Below are positions 1 through 9,536 of a DNA stretch of 64,000 nt, one piece after another. A program made the position numbers and the translations under genes. The stretch comes from Polyangiaceae bacterium (lineage in GTDB: Bacteria; Myxococcota_A; Polyangia; Polyangiales; Polyangiaceae), in contig JALHPN010000008.1 of the NCBI GenBank assembly GCA_022842465.1, forward strand, positions 1 to 64,000. The letters are read 5' to 3'. Below the pieces are notes generated by a model. That model was given only the letters and a program-made list of their open reading frames with translations, searched no databases and was not told the DNA's origin. Numbering within the stretch: the stretch's first letter is position 1; every line of letters begins with the position of its first letter.

Positions 1-1208
1 GCCTCCGGCGATGCCTCCGCGAAGGCGCGGAGGCGCGCGACGAGCGCCGCCGTGATCGCGCCGACGTCCCGCGGCGCGACGACGTCGCCGAGGTGGTGCC
101 GCCGCGCGAGCCGCGTGAGCGCGCCCTCCGGCGAGAGGACGAGGACGGGGCGCCCGAGGTACATGAGCTCGAAGATCTTCGCCGGGTAGATGCGCTCGAC
201 GTTCGGCACCGCGTCGAGGATGCAGAGGGTGAGGTGGCTCGCGGAGAGCGAGGCGAGGACCTCCCCGTGCGGGACGTACCCGTGCGTCGTGACGCCGAGC
301 GACTCCGTCCCGTCGAACGCGGCGCGCTCCGTCTCCACGATGCGACCGAGGAAGCGCACCTGGAGGAGCTTCGCGAGCTCGGGCTCCTCCGCGTGGACCC
401 GCCTCACCGCGTCGAGGAAACCCTTCGCGCTCGTGAGCTTGAAGACCGTCCCGGCGTACGTCACGACGAAGCGGTCCGCGGGAGGAAGCGGCAGCGTGCT
501 CGGGTAGTCGTCGGGGTCGAAGCCGTTTGGGATGCACGTCACGTGGCCAGGGTCGAGGAAGCGGTAGCGCCGGAGGAGCTCCTCGCGGAACTCCTCGGTC
601 GCCGTCGTCACGCGGTGCGCGCAGCGGAGCAGCGTCGGCTCGAGCACGTCGCCCGCGAGGCGGGCCGCGCCGCCGCCCATCATCTCGTACGTCGTCCGGT
701 ACGTGCTCCACTCGTCGCGGTAGTCGAGGACGACGCCGACGCCCCGCCGCGCGCGCGCGAGCGGCGCGAGGAGGAACTGCGAGAACGGCGGGGCGCTCAC
801 GACCATCACGTCATCAAGGTTCTTGCGGAGGCGATCCGCGAGCGCGAGCTCCGCGGCCGGCACCCAGAGTACCTGCGGATCGGGCACGAGCGCCGTCTTC
901 GCCGCCGCCGTCAGCGCCGAGAGGACGCGTCGCTGGACCGTCGGGGTCGTGGTGGTCTGCCACGCGGCCTGCTTCAGCGCGTAGCCGGGCTCGAACGTCC
1001 GCGCGCGCGTGATCTCGAGGCCCTCGGGGAGGTCCCCCTCCAAGGACGCGTCCGTCAGCGGGACGGACGGATTCGCCACCGTCAGCACGGACGGTCGGAC
1101 CCCCTGCGACGGTAGGTACTTGACGAGCTTCGACACGCGCTGCACCCCTGCGCCGCCCACGGGCGGGAAGTTGTAGGCGACGACGAGCGCGCGGAGAGAG
1201 CCGTCCAC
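1..1208 (-). CDS. Glycosyltransferase family 4 (GT-B), 3' end cut off by window edge
   Basis: Own reverse-strand translation VDGSLRALVVAYNFPPVGGAGVQRVSKLVKYLPSQGVRPSVLT... with C-terminal IYPAKIFELMYLGRPVLVLSPEGALTRL, a typical GT4 pattern. GTG start at 1208. Missing from ORF track as one ORF because of start rules. Confidence 0.8.
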   Translation of the reverse strand, partial: MDGSLRALVVAYNFPPVGGAGVQRVSKLVKYLPSQGVRPSVLTVANPSVPLTDASLEGDLPEGLEITRARTFEPGYALKQAAWQTTTTPTVQRRVLSALTAAAKTALVPDPQVLWVPAAELALADRLRKNLDDVMVVSAPPFSQFLLAPLARARRGVGVVLDYRDEWSTYRTTYEMMGGGAARLAGDVLEPTLLRCAHRVTTATEEFREELLRRYRFLDPGHVTCIPNGFDPDDYPSTLPLPPADRFVVTYAGTVFKLTSAKGFLDAVRRVHAEEPELAKLLQVRFLGRIVETERAAFDGTESLGVTTHGYVPHGEVLASLSASHLTLCILDAVPNVERIYPAKIFELMYLGRPVLVLSPEGALTRLARRHHLGDVVAPRDVGAITAALVARLRAFAEASPE

Positions 1209-1329
1209 CTCGCCCGGAGTACCACGCGCTCACGCGCGACGTCGACGCTTCCGTGCCGCGGCCACGACGGTGTCACGGCGCCATTCCGTCGTTGACCGAA
1301 GCGGTCCCCCACGTGACGATTCGAGGCTC

Positions 1330-2787
1330 ATGCGAAGCTTCCTCCTCTCGGCCGCTATCCCCCTCGCTTGCGTCTCGGGCGCCCTGCTCCTCGTCGCCGC
1401 CTGCGAAGACGACCCCAACGGCTTCGGCGGCTTCGACGCCGGCGCCGAAGGCTCCCTCACGCCGACGCCCACGTCGACGAGCCCGACGCCTCTGCCGGAC
1501 GGCGCCGTCCCCGAGGCGGGCTCTCGGCTCGTCACCGTTCGCGTCCGCGACAGGGGAAACCAGCCCGTGGCGTCCGCCTCCGTGCTCTTCAGCAACGCCG
1601 CGGGCGACGCGCTCGGGACCGTCCAGGCCGACGCGACCGGCGTGGCCACCTTCGCCGCGCCGTCCGGCGCGCAGGTGACCGTCGGCTTCGGCGACGAGCT
1701 CACGCCGAGGCTCGTCACGATCACGGGAGTCGAGCCTGGCGATGACTTGCTCGCCGCCGACATGCGTCCCGGCGCGAGCGGTGACTCGCGCACCTTTCGG
1801 ATCGCGTCGCTCCCTCCGGACCCGCCTGCCGGGTCCCAGACCTACGCCCGCCTCGGCGACTGCTACGAGAACGTCGGCGCGCCCCCCACCAGCGTCGCGT
1901 TCTCCCCGGACTGCTCTCAGGGGGCGACGACGGTCCCGCTCGTCGTCGAGACGACGGACGGCCTCGTCACGGTGGGGTGGACCGCCGCGAAGAACCTCGC
2001 ACCCCTCGCCGACGGCGGAGAGACGCCCGTGACGCTGCCGGCGTGGTCCACGAGCACCCTCGCGCAGACCGTCACGGCGACGAACGTGGCCGGCGCGGGT
2101 GGCAGCTTCTACGTCTCGTTCGGCGAGATCGCGAGCGGCGTCGTTCTCCGGACGACGGAATACGCCGGGTCCGAGGGCGCCGAGCGAAGCGCCACGTTCC
2201 TCGCCCACCCAGGCTTCGGCGAAGCGCTCCAGGCCGGCGCCCTCGCCTACGACTACTCCGTCTCCGGCAGCGGCATGGGGATCGTCGGGGCCAGCGTGCG
2301 CGCGGCGGCGCCGACGGCGGACGGCGGCGTGAGCATCGATTGGGCGAACCAGCTTCCCGGCTTCACCTCTGCCGGGATCGACGCCGGCGCGCCGTCGCGT
2401 CCTTACGTGTCATGGACCTCCGGCGGATCGCTCGCGAGCGCCGACGGCACCTTCGTCATCCTGTTCTGGGACGAGCCGCGCGACGCCGGGACGGCCCAGG
2501 GCTCCTGGACGATCCTCGCACCGCCGACCGCCACCTCCGTGCAGACGCCCGCGCTCCCGCCCGGCTTCAAGGGCGCGCCGAGGACGGTTCCGAGCTACGA
2601 CGACCCGCCGCGCATCGTCACGGTGGAAGCCTCGTTCGTGCCCGGGTACGCGCAGCTCCGCGCCGCAGCGACGGCCTTGTCCCCGTCCGACGGGCTCCTC
2701 AACGGCAACACGAGCGCGAACGCGCCGGCGCTGCCGAGCAATGGGGCCGCCGTCCGGTTCACCGCGTACACGCGGAACAACGACTGA
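1330..2787 (+). CDS. Lipoprotein with carboxypeptidase-regulatory/Ig-like segment
   Basis: Start re-set to MRSFLLSAAIPLACVSGALLLVAACEDD (lipobox LVAAC); RLVTVRVRDRGNQPVASASVLF segment resembles CarboxypepD_reg-like fold. Confidence 0.7.
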   Translation: MRSFLLSAAIPLACVSGALLLVAACEDDPNGFGGFDAGAEGSLTPTPTSTSPTPLPDGAVPEAGSRLVTVRVRDRGNQPVASASVLFSNAAGDALGTVQADATGVATFAAPSGAQVTVGFGDELTPRLVTITGVEPGDDLLAADMRPGASGDSRTFRIASLPPDPPAGSQTYARLGDCYENVGAPPTSVAFSPDCSQGATTVPLVVETTDGLVTVGWTAAKNLAPLADGGETPVTLPAWSTSTLAQTVTATNVAGAGGSFYVSFGEIASGVVLRTTEYAGSEGAERSATFLAHPGFGEALQAGALAYDYSVSGSGMGIVGASVRAAAPTADGGVSIDWANQLPGFTSAGIDAGAPSRPYVSWTSGGSLASADGTFVILFWDEPRDAGTAQGSWTILAPPTATSVQTPALPPGFKGAPRTVPSYDDPPRIVTVEASFVPGYAQLRAAATALSPSDGLLNGNTSANAPALPSNGAAVRFTAYTRNND

Positions 2788-2804
2788 CCGACAGGCGACG
2801 CACG

Positions 2805-4007
2805 GTGCGAGGCTGGTTTGATGCCCGCGCGCGCGTGATCGCCGACGACCCCGTGCTCGCGCGCTACGGCGCGATGCTCGGGCTCCTCCAGGCGGTCACG
2901 GCGATCGCCTGGCTCGACCTCAAGCACGTCGCGCGTCTCCTGACCGGCGACGACGTCGTCTGCTGGCCCTTCTTCCCGGCTTGCGACGTCGTCCGCGCGC
3001 ACCTCTCGCCGTCCCTCGTGCGGCAGCTCGTGGCCGTCTACGCCGGCCTCGGCGTGGCCGCCGCCGTCGCCTTCCTCATGCGACGCGCGGCGGGGCTCGG
3101 CACGCTGCTCGCGTCCGCCTCTGTCGGCGCGTTCGTGCACGCGCTCGACTACCGCATGCGCCTGAACCAGACCTACATGCTGGCCTGGGTGGTGCTCGTC
3201 TTCGCGCTCGCGCGCGACACGCGCAAGGCGCTCACCGCGCTCCTCGTCGCGTTCTACGTCGCGTCGGGCGTCCTCAAGCTCGGCCCCGAGTGGCTGAGCG
3301 GCCGGGCGCTCTACGCGCGTCCGTGGCTCGTCCCCGACGCGCTCGTGCCGGCCGCGTGCGCCTACGTCGTGCTCCTCGAGGTCGTGCTCGTCTGGGGCCT
3401 CCTCTCGCGGAGACGCGTCGTGCGCGCGCTCACGCTCGCGCAGCTCGCGCTGTTCCACCTCGTCTCGTTCCCCGTCGTCGGCTGGTACTACCCGGTCCTC
3501 ATGGCAGGCCTCCTGTCGCTCTTCGTGCTCGGCGACGGAGCGCCGGTCACGTTCGCGATCCTCCTCGAGGGCCTCGGCCCGCGCGCGTCCGCGCTACGCG
3601 TGGTCGGGGTCTTCGGCGCGCTCCAGCTCGTGCCGGCGTGCTTCCGGGGCGACGCGGCGCTCACGGGGGAGGGGCGGCTCGTCGCCCTGCACATGTTCGA
3701 CGCGAAGGTGAGCTGCGAGGGCGGCGCCGTCGTGCGTGCGGGAGCGCGGGCGCCGGTCACGATCCCGCTCGTGGCCGAGGGCAGCGACACGCGATCGAAG
3801 TGCGACCCCATCATCCTGCTCGCGCACGCGCGCCTCGTTTGCAGAGAGCCGTGGGCGCGCGCGCCGGACACGCGCGTGTCCGTGGAGGTCGACGCGAAGC
3901 GCGCGACCGATCCCGCGATGCGACCGCTCGTGCGGATCCCCGACGTGTGTGCGCACGCGCCCGACTATGCCCTCCTCCGAGAGAACGCCTGGATCGTGGC
4001 GCGCTGA
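2805..4007 (+). CDS. Polytopic membrane protein, HTTM/VKGC-like
   Basis: GTG start in ORF 1977..4007; several TM segments (MLAWVVLVFALARDTRKALTALLVAFYVASGVLKLGPEWLSGRALYARPW). Confidence 0.45.
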   Translation: MRGWFDARARVIADDPVLARYGAMLGLLQAVTAIAWLDLKHVARLLTGDDVVCWPFFPACDVVRAHLSPSLVRQLVAVYAGLGVAAAVAFLMRRAAGLGTLLASASVGAFVHALDYRMRLNQTYMLAWVVLVFALARDTRKALTALLVAFYVASGVLKLGPEWLSGRALYARPWLVPDALVPAACAYVVLLEVVLVWGLLSRRRVVRALTLAQLALFHLVSFPVVGWYYPVLMAGLLSLFVLGDGAPVTFAILLEGLGPRASALRVVGVFGALQLVPACFRGDAALTGEGRLVALHMFDAKVSCEGGAVVRAGARAPVTIPLVAEGSDTRSKCDPIILLAHARLVCREPWARAPDTRVSVEVDAKRATDPAMRPLVRIPDVCAHAPDYALLRENAWIVAR

Positions 4008-4029
4008 GGGACCGACCCCCACCACGCGC

Positions 4030-5529
4030 TCACGCGCGGCGTCGACGCTTCCGCGCCGCGGCCACCACGGTGAGGAACTCGCGCGTGATGCCGGGCGCGA
4101 GGACGAAGGCGCCGCCCACGAAGGCCGCCGCGCCGACGAGGATCTCGAGCGGCAGCCCGACCAGCGGGGGCGCCCCGAAGCCTCGCCACGCTTGCCGCAC
4201 TCCGTAGACCGCCGCGACCATCGGCGCGCAGGCGAGCAGGGGCGGGACGCAGCGTCCGAGGAGCGTCGACATCGGGATGCCGTCGGCCTTCCAGACCGAG
4301 TACTGCCCGATGAGCAGCGCCGCGGCGAAGCCGAACCCGACCGAGAAGCATGCGACGAGGGGACCCAGGCGGCCGATCGTGAGCATGGCGACCACGATGA
4401 CGACGAGCTTCACGAAGGAGCACATCATCGCGACGCGCGGTCGGTCGTTCGCGATGAGGTATCCCGAGAGGTGCCAGGTGAGCGGCCGGAGGAGAGAGAG
4501 GACGCAGAGGATCGTGAGCATCGGCGCCACCGGCGCCCACACCGGACGGAGGACGAGCGTGACGAGCGTGTCCGCGACGGCGCCGAAGCCGATGGCGACG
4601 GGGAAGATGACGAAGGCGAGGAGTCCGGCCGTCGAGACGAGCGCCCGCTTCCGCTCTTCGCCCTCCATCGCGACGAAGCTCGGGAGGAGCACCTCCGCGA
4701 CCTGCTCGCCGATCTGATCGGCCGGGACGTCGGCGAGGTTGTAGGCGACCTGGTACTGCGCCATCACCTGCGGCCCGTAGAGGTACGAGACGAGCAGGTT
4801 GTCGACGCGCGCCGCAGCGAACTCGCACACGGCCTGGAACCAGGTCGGGAGCCCGAAGGCGAGGATGGATCGATAGACGTCGCCCGAGAGGCGATGCGGC
4901 GCAGCCCAGGCCTTCCGATCGGCCATCGAGATGTAGAGGATCGCGCGGAGGCCGCTCCGTACGAGGTTCGCGATGATGATGGCCCACCCGCCGAAGCCGA
5001 GCACGGCGAGGGAGAGCGAGACGACGGTGTTCGCGAGGTCCGTCCCGGCCCGCGCGCCGGCGATCGCCCGGAAGCGAAGGTTCCGGAGGACGATCCGCTC
5101 GGGGACGTACCCGATGCGGTCGAGGAGGATGACGAGCGCCGCGCCCGGGACGAAGACGGCCGCGTGGGGCGCGTTCAGGAGCGTCGCGAGCGGGACCGCG
5201 AGCGCCGTCACGGCCGCGAGCGCGAGGACCCCGGTGCCGAGGTGGAGGACCGTGGCGTGGAAGACCACGCGCGGACCCTCGCCGCCGCGGGCGAGGACGA
5301 ACTGCCCGACGCCGAGGTTCGAGGCCTGGTTCGTCAGGAGCATGAGGATCATCGCCGCACCCACCTCGCCGATCGCGCTCGGATCGAGGTAGTGCGTGAT
5401 CGCGACGGAGCCGACGAGGCCGAGCACGCGCGTGACGAGGCCGGCGGAGATCGTCCAGCTCGCGCCGCGCACCGCGGTCGCCTCCATCGACGGCTGCGGC
5501 TCGGACGGCTCGGACGTCGGCTCGGACAT
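4030..5529 (-). CDS. Polysaccharide flippase (Wzx/MOP superfamily)
   Basis: ATAVRGASWTISAGLVTRVLGLVGSVAITHYLDPSAIGEVGAAM...; ~12 TM pattern. Start set to MSEPTSEPSEPQ. Confidence 0.8.
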   Translation of the reverse strand: MSEPTSEPSEPQPSMEATAVRGASWTISAGLVTRVLGLVGSVAITHYLDPSAIGEVGAAMILMLLTNQASNLGVGQFVLARGGEGPRVVFHATVLHLGTGVLALAAVTALAVPLATLLNAPHAAVFVPGAALVILLDRIGYVPERIVLRNLRFRAIAGARAGTDLANTVVSLSLAVLGFGGWAIIIANLVRSGLRAILYISMADRKAWAAPHRLSGDVYRSILAFGLPTWFQAVCEFAAARVDNLLVSYLYGPQVMAQYQVAYNLADVPADQIGEQVAEVLLPSFVAMEGEERKRALVSTAGLLAFVIFPVAIGFGAVADTLVTLVLRPVWAPVAPMLTILCVLSLLRPLTWHLSGYLIANDRPRVAMMCSFVKLVVIVVAMLTIGRLGPLVACFSVGFGFAAALLIGQYSVWKADGIPMSTLLGRCVPPLLACAPMVAAVYGVRQAWRGFGAPPLVGLPLEILVGAAAFVGGAFVLAPGITREFLTVVAAARKRRRRA

Positions 5530-5651
5530 GGTGAGAACACGCGGAACCCCGCGGCCCGGCCGTCGTACCACAGGTCGCGCGCCGCCGGATGCGATAGCCT
5601 GACCTAGCCCTGGCGACCTTCGGCGCGCTCCTCCTCGTCCTCTTCCTCCTG

Positions 5652-7010
5652 ATGCGGCCGATGGACATCTGGTCGTGGATGGGGAAGCTGCACGCGCTCG
5701 AGGTGTTCGCGACCGTCACGGCGATCGGGATCGGCGTCGACGCCTCGCGCGGGAGGCGCGGCGCAGGCTCGTCGCCGCAGCTCCCCTGGCTCGCCGGCTT
5801 CTTCGCGTGGGCGTGGCTCGTGACGATCGCGCGGCACGGGGTCGATCACGGGGCGAAGGCCTCGTGGGCGATCACGCTCGGCCCGATCTTCATGGTCCTC
5901 GTCGTCTTCGCCCTCCGCGACGCAGCGCGCCTCCGGAAGGCGGCGTGGCTCCTCATCGCGTGCGCGGCCTTCGTCTCGGGGGTCGCCATCCACCAGGGGA
6001 TGCAGCCCCGCCAGTGCGTGGCGCTCATCCTCGAGGACGGCGAGACGGAGCCCGAGATGGAGCCGGACGGGCGCGAGTGCGAGGGCGCGCGTATCTGCGA
6101 GCAGGGCGGAACGCACGCCGGCGACTACATGTGCGAACGCGCCGGTCTCTTCGGGACCTTCAGCACGCAGGGGCGCGTGCGCTGGCGGGGCCAGCTCGAC
6201 GATCCGAACGAGGTCGCCGTCCTCATCGGCGCGGTCGTGCCGTTCCTCATCATGTTCGCGGCGAAGCGGAAGTCGAAGGAGGGCGAGGAGCTCGGCCGGA
6301 GCCCTTTCGCCACTGCGGTCGTGATCGCCTGTCTCGCGCTCGGGCTCTGGGCGATGGTCTACACCCAGTCGCGCGGCGGGCAGCTCGTCCTCGGTGCCGT
6401 CGTCCTCATGGCGTCGATCCGTCGCTTCGGCTGGTGGAGCGTGCTCGGCGCCGTCGCCGTCACGCTGCCGATCGCCCTCCTCTCGTGGCGCGAAGGAGAC
6501 GCGGCCGAGTCGTCGTCCGCCGAGCGCGCGGAGATCTTGAACGAGGGGCTCCTCATGCTGAAGGGCCATCCGATCCTCGGCGTCGGCATCGGGCAGTTCG
6601 CGAGCGAGAACCCGATGAACATGGCCGCGCACAACTCGTATCTCCTCGTCTCGACCGAGACGGGGGTGTTCGGCTACGTCGTCTGGTGCGGGCTCATCTG
6701 GATAAGCGTGAAGATCCCGCTCGCGATCGCGCGGAACCCGCCCGAGAACCTCGATCCGCTCCTCCTGCGCTTCGCGGACGCGCTCGCCGCGAGCCTCATC
6801 GGCATGCTCGTCGGGGTCTTCTTCCTCTCGTTCGTCTACAAGAGCATCTTCTTCGTCTGGCTCGGCCTCGCCGGCGCGCTCTACGGGGCCGTCCGGATGG
6901 AGGCCCCCGACTTCCGCGTCCGCTTCACGGGCAAGGACTTCGCCGGCACGATGGCGCTCGTGGTCCTCTCGCTCGCCTTCGTCCGGGTCGCCGCGATGAC
7001 GGTGCGGTGA
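5652..7010 (+). CDS. O-antigen ligase/polymerase family membrane protein (WaaL/Wzy-like)
   Basis: Multi-TM; LNEGLLMLKGHPILGVGIGQFASENPMNMAAHNSYLLVSTETGVFGYVVW signature. Confidence 0.75.
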   Translation: MRPMDIWSWMGKLHALEVFATVTAIGIGVDASRGRRGAGSSPQLPWLAGFFAWAWLVTIARHGVDHGAKASWAITLGPIFMVLVVFALRDAARLRKAAWLLIACAAFVSGVAIHQGMQPRQCVALILEDGETEPEMEPDGRECEGARICEQGGTHAGDYMCERAGLFGTFSTQGRVRWRGQLDDPNEVAVLIGAVVPFLIMFAAKRKSKEGEELGRSPFATAVVIACLALGLWAMVYTQSRGGQLVLGAVVLMASIRRFGWWSVLGAVAVTLPIALLSWREGDAAESSSAERAEILNEGLLMLKGHPILGVGIGQFASENPMNMAAHNSYLLVSTETGVFGYVVWCGLIWISVKIPLAIARNPPENLDPLLLRFADALAASLIGMLVGVFFLSFVYKSIFFVWLGLAGALYGAVRMEAPDFRVRFTGKDFAGTMALVVLSLAFVRVAAMTVR

Positions 7011-8060
7011 TCAGGAGTAGACGACGGCCGGATCGGGCCGGTCTTCGGCGGTGAGGCGCTCGGGCTTCTCCGGCCAGTCGCGATCGAAGAGGCCGTGCCG
7101 CACGAGCCCGACCGCGAAGCCGACGCCGTGCGAGACGTGGAGGACGGGGAAGATGCTCCACACGAGCGGGATCGTCGCGAGCCCCTCACGCCGGCCGACG
7201 CGTACGGCCTCGAGGGCCGTCGCGAGCGCGTAGGAGCCGAAGGCGAGGGGCGCGAGGCGGTGCCAGCGGTTCGTGGCGAGGAGCGCCGCGCCGCCCACCG
7301 TCATCAGGAAGGGGAGGGCGGGGCGGAGGGAGAGGAACTTTCCGTGCTTCACGAGCGTCCGCGCCCGCCCGCGGCCGTACTTGAAGTACTGCGTGGCGAG
7401 CGCCTCGTACGACGCGCGCGGGTGGTAGAAGACGACGATGTCGCGCGAGAGGTAGACCTTCCCGCCCGCCGCCACGATGCGCTGGTTCAGCTCGGCGTCC
7501 TCGTTCGTGACGGCCTTCGGATCGTAGAGGCCGACCTCTTCGAACACGGACCGGCGGAACGCGCCGAGGAAGACGGTGTCGACGAAGCCCTCGCTCTCGG
7601 CCGATCGGTACTTCGCGCCGCCGACGCCGAGCGGGCTGTCGAGCGCCGCGCACAGCGCGCGCTGGAAGAGCGTCGTCGCGCGCGCGCGCTGGGCGCCGCC
7701 CACGTTGTCCGCGCCCGTCTTCGCGAGCGCTTCGACGCAGTTCCGGACGTAGTCCGGGGCGTACTCGCAGTGCACGTCCATCCGGACGACGACATCCCCT
7801 CGTGACGCGCGGATCATCGCGTTCATCCCGGCGGCCTGGATCCGATCGGGGTTGTCGATCATGCGCACGCGCGGATCGGCCTCCGAGATGCGAGCGAGGA
7901 TCTCGCGCGTCCGGTCGGTGCTCCGTCCGTCGGCGACGAGGACCTCGAAGCGATCGGCGGGGTAGTCCTGGGCGAGCACGCTGCGGAGGCAGGTCTCGAG
8001 GAAGGCCTCCTCGTTCAGGCATGGCATCGCGATCGTGACGAACGGCAGCGGGCTCGGCAT
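7011..8060 (-). CDS. Glycosyltransferase family 2 (ExoA-like)
   Basis: PFVTIAMPCLNEEAFLETCLRSVLAQDYPADRFEVLVADGRSTDRTREIL; start at MPSPLPF. Confidence 0.85.
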   Translation of the reverse strand: MPSPLPFVTIAMPCLNEEAFLETCLRSVLAQDYPADRFEVLVADGRSTDRTREILARISEADPRVRMIDNPDRIQAAGMNAMIRASRGDVVVRMDVHCEYAPDYVRNCVEALAKTGADNVGGAQRARATTLFQRALCAALDSPLGVGGAKYRSAESEGFVDTVFLGAFRRSVFEEVGLYDPKAVTNEDAELNQRIVAAGGKVYLSRDIVVFYHPRASYEALATQYFKYGRGRARTLVKHGKFLSLRPALPFLMTVGGAALLATNRWHRLAPLAFGSYALATALEAVRVGRREGLATIPLVWSIFPVLHVSHGVGFAVGLVRHGLFDRDWPEKPERLTAEDRPDPAVVYS

Positions 8061-8268
8061 GGACGGACCGCGAGGATACCGGCGGGAGGGGTGGCGCGGT
8101 ACTCTCCAGCGGCTTCCAGGACGACACGAGGTGCCCAAGTCGCGCGTGCGGAGCCGCGTAGGCATGACCGCACCGTCGCGCAGTTGTCGTCGATGTCCGA
8201 ACGCGTAGCGCGGAAGTGGCTGGAAATCCTGGTAGCTTCAGCGGCACGCGGTGTGTTGAGGCTGATAC

Positions 8269-9282
8269 ATGCGTTCGCTCCCCGTACTCGTCGCCGTCGC
8301 CATGCTCACCACCGTCGCCACGGTCCGCGAGGCGCGCGCCTGCTCTGGGTTCTGCTTCCCGGCTCGTCTCCTGCCGTCGGGGCAGGGGGCGACGGTGCCG
8401 GCCAACGCGGGCGCGTTGCCGTTCTACCTCGGAGGGAGGCTTGCTGCGGCGCCGTCCGACGCCGGCGCCGAGGTCCCGACGCTCCGTGACGGCGCCGGGA
8501 ACGTCGTTCCGACGAGCGTCGAGGCGTTGCCGGAGGGCTCGCTGCGACGGAGCGGCTTCGAGCGCGTCGTCCGGTGGAGCTCCGAGCTGGCTCCGGGGCC
8601 GTACACCTTCGAGGTGCCCTCGCCGTGCGCGACCAGCTTCTCCGCGAAAGCGTCGTTCACCGTCGTGCCCGCGGCGCCGCCTCCGGCGAAGCTCGGGACG
8701 GTGACGGCGACGTCGGCTCGGGGCCTCGTCCTCGCCGAGGAGAGAGCAGCCTCGTGCGTCGCGAACATCGACGCCGCGCAGGCGAAGCTCTCGCTCGTGC
8801 CTGATCCGAGCTTCGCGCCCTTCGCGGCCGTGGCGCTCTACGAGGTCGAGGTCGACGGCGCGCTCTGGCGCGGCTCCGTCGTCGACTACGGGCCCGGGAG
8901 GCTCGGGCCCCCCTCGGCGTTCGACGCTTTCACGCTGATCGCGGATTGCAGGCCGAGCAGCGTCGGCGACAGCGTGACGGTCCTCCCCGAAGGGGACCAC
9001 GACGTCACCGTCCGCGCGAGGCTCCCGGCTCTCGCGGGCGTCCCGGAGCTCTCGACGACGACGCGCGTATCGCTGTCCTGTGCCTCGGCCTCGAGCGGCG
9101 CAGCTTCGAGCGGCGCGCCTTCGAGCGGCGCATCTTCGAGCGACTCCGGCGGGGAAGGCGGGTGCCGCATGAGCCCGGGATCGGGCTCGGGAGCTGGCGG
9201 ATTCGCGGGCGCGCTCGGGCTGGCCGCAGCGCTCGCCACGACGCTCCGCCGCGCGCGACGCACCTCCGCGCGGCCGAGCTGA
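8269..9282 (+). CDS. Secreted protein with Ser/Gly repeat and MYXO-CTERM-like tail
   Basis: N-terminal signal peptide; C-term GGCRMSPGSGSGAGGFAGALGLAAALATTLRRARR (Cys - hydrophobic - Arg cluster). Confidence 0.6.
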   Translation: MRSLPVLVAVAMLTTVATVREARACSGFCFPARLLPSGQGATVPANAGALPFYLGGRLAAAPSDAGAEVPTLRDGAGNVVPTSVEALPEGSLRRSGFERVVRWSSELAPGPYTFEVPSPCATSFSAKASFTVVPAAPPPAKLGTVTATSARGLVLAEERAASCVANIDAAQAKLSLVPDPSFAPFAAVALYEVEVDGALWRGSVVDYGPGRLGPPSAFDAFTLIADCRPSSVGDSVTVLPEGDHDVTVRARLPALAGVPELSTTTRVSLSCASASSGAASSGAPSSGASSSDSGGEGGCRMSPGSGSGAGGFAGALGLAAALATTLRRARRTSARPS

Positions 9283-9536
9283 GCTCCGCGAGCGCTCACC
9301 GCGGGAGGCCTCGCGGGGCGAGCTGGCGCAGCCGCTTGCAGCGCTCGGAGCTGAAGATCCAGGTGGTCCATGCCGCAACATCTGCTGCAGGGGCTCTTTC
9401 CGGGGCACCTCGTATGGCGCGGCGTTTGCGGTGTGTGCCAGCCACGAAGGAAGGCCTTCACATGGTCGGGGTGAGACGGTCTCGCCTCCATCTTCGTCGG
9501 AGGCGCAAGAGCCTCCCACCTTCAGATGAGGTCATC

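Noticed and set aside
93-1115. 340-aa plus-strand ORF
   Set aside because: Antisense shadow of the GT4 gene; arginine/glutamate-rich composition typical of GC-rich frame artefacts.
7186-9519. 777-aa minus-strand ORF
   Set aside because: Out-of-frame over GT2 and antisense to 8269-9282; composition indicates a spurious frame.
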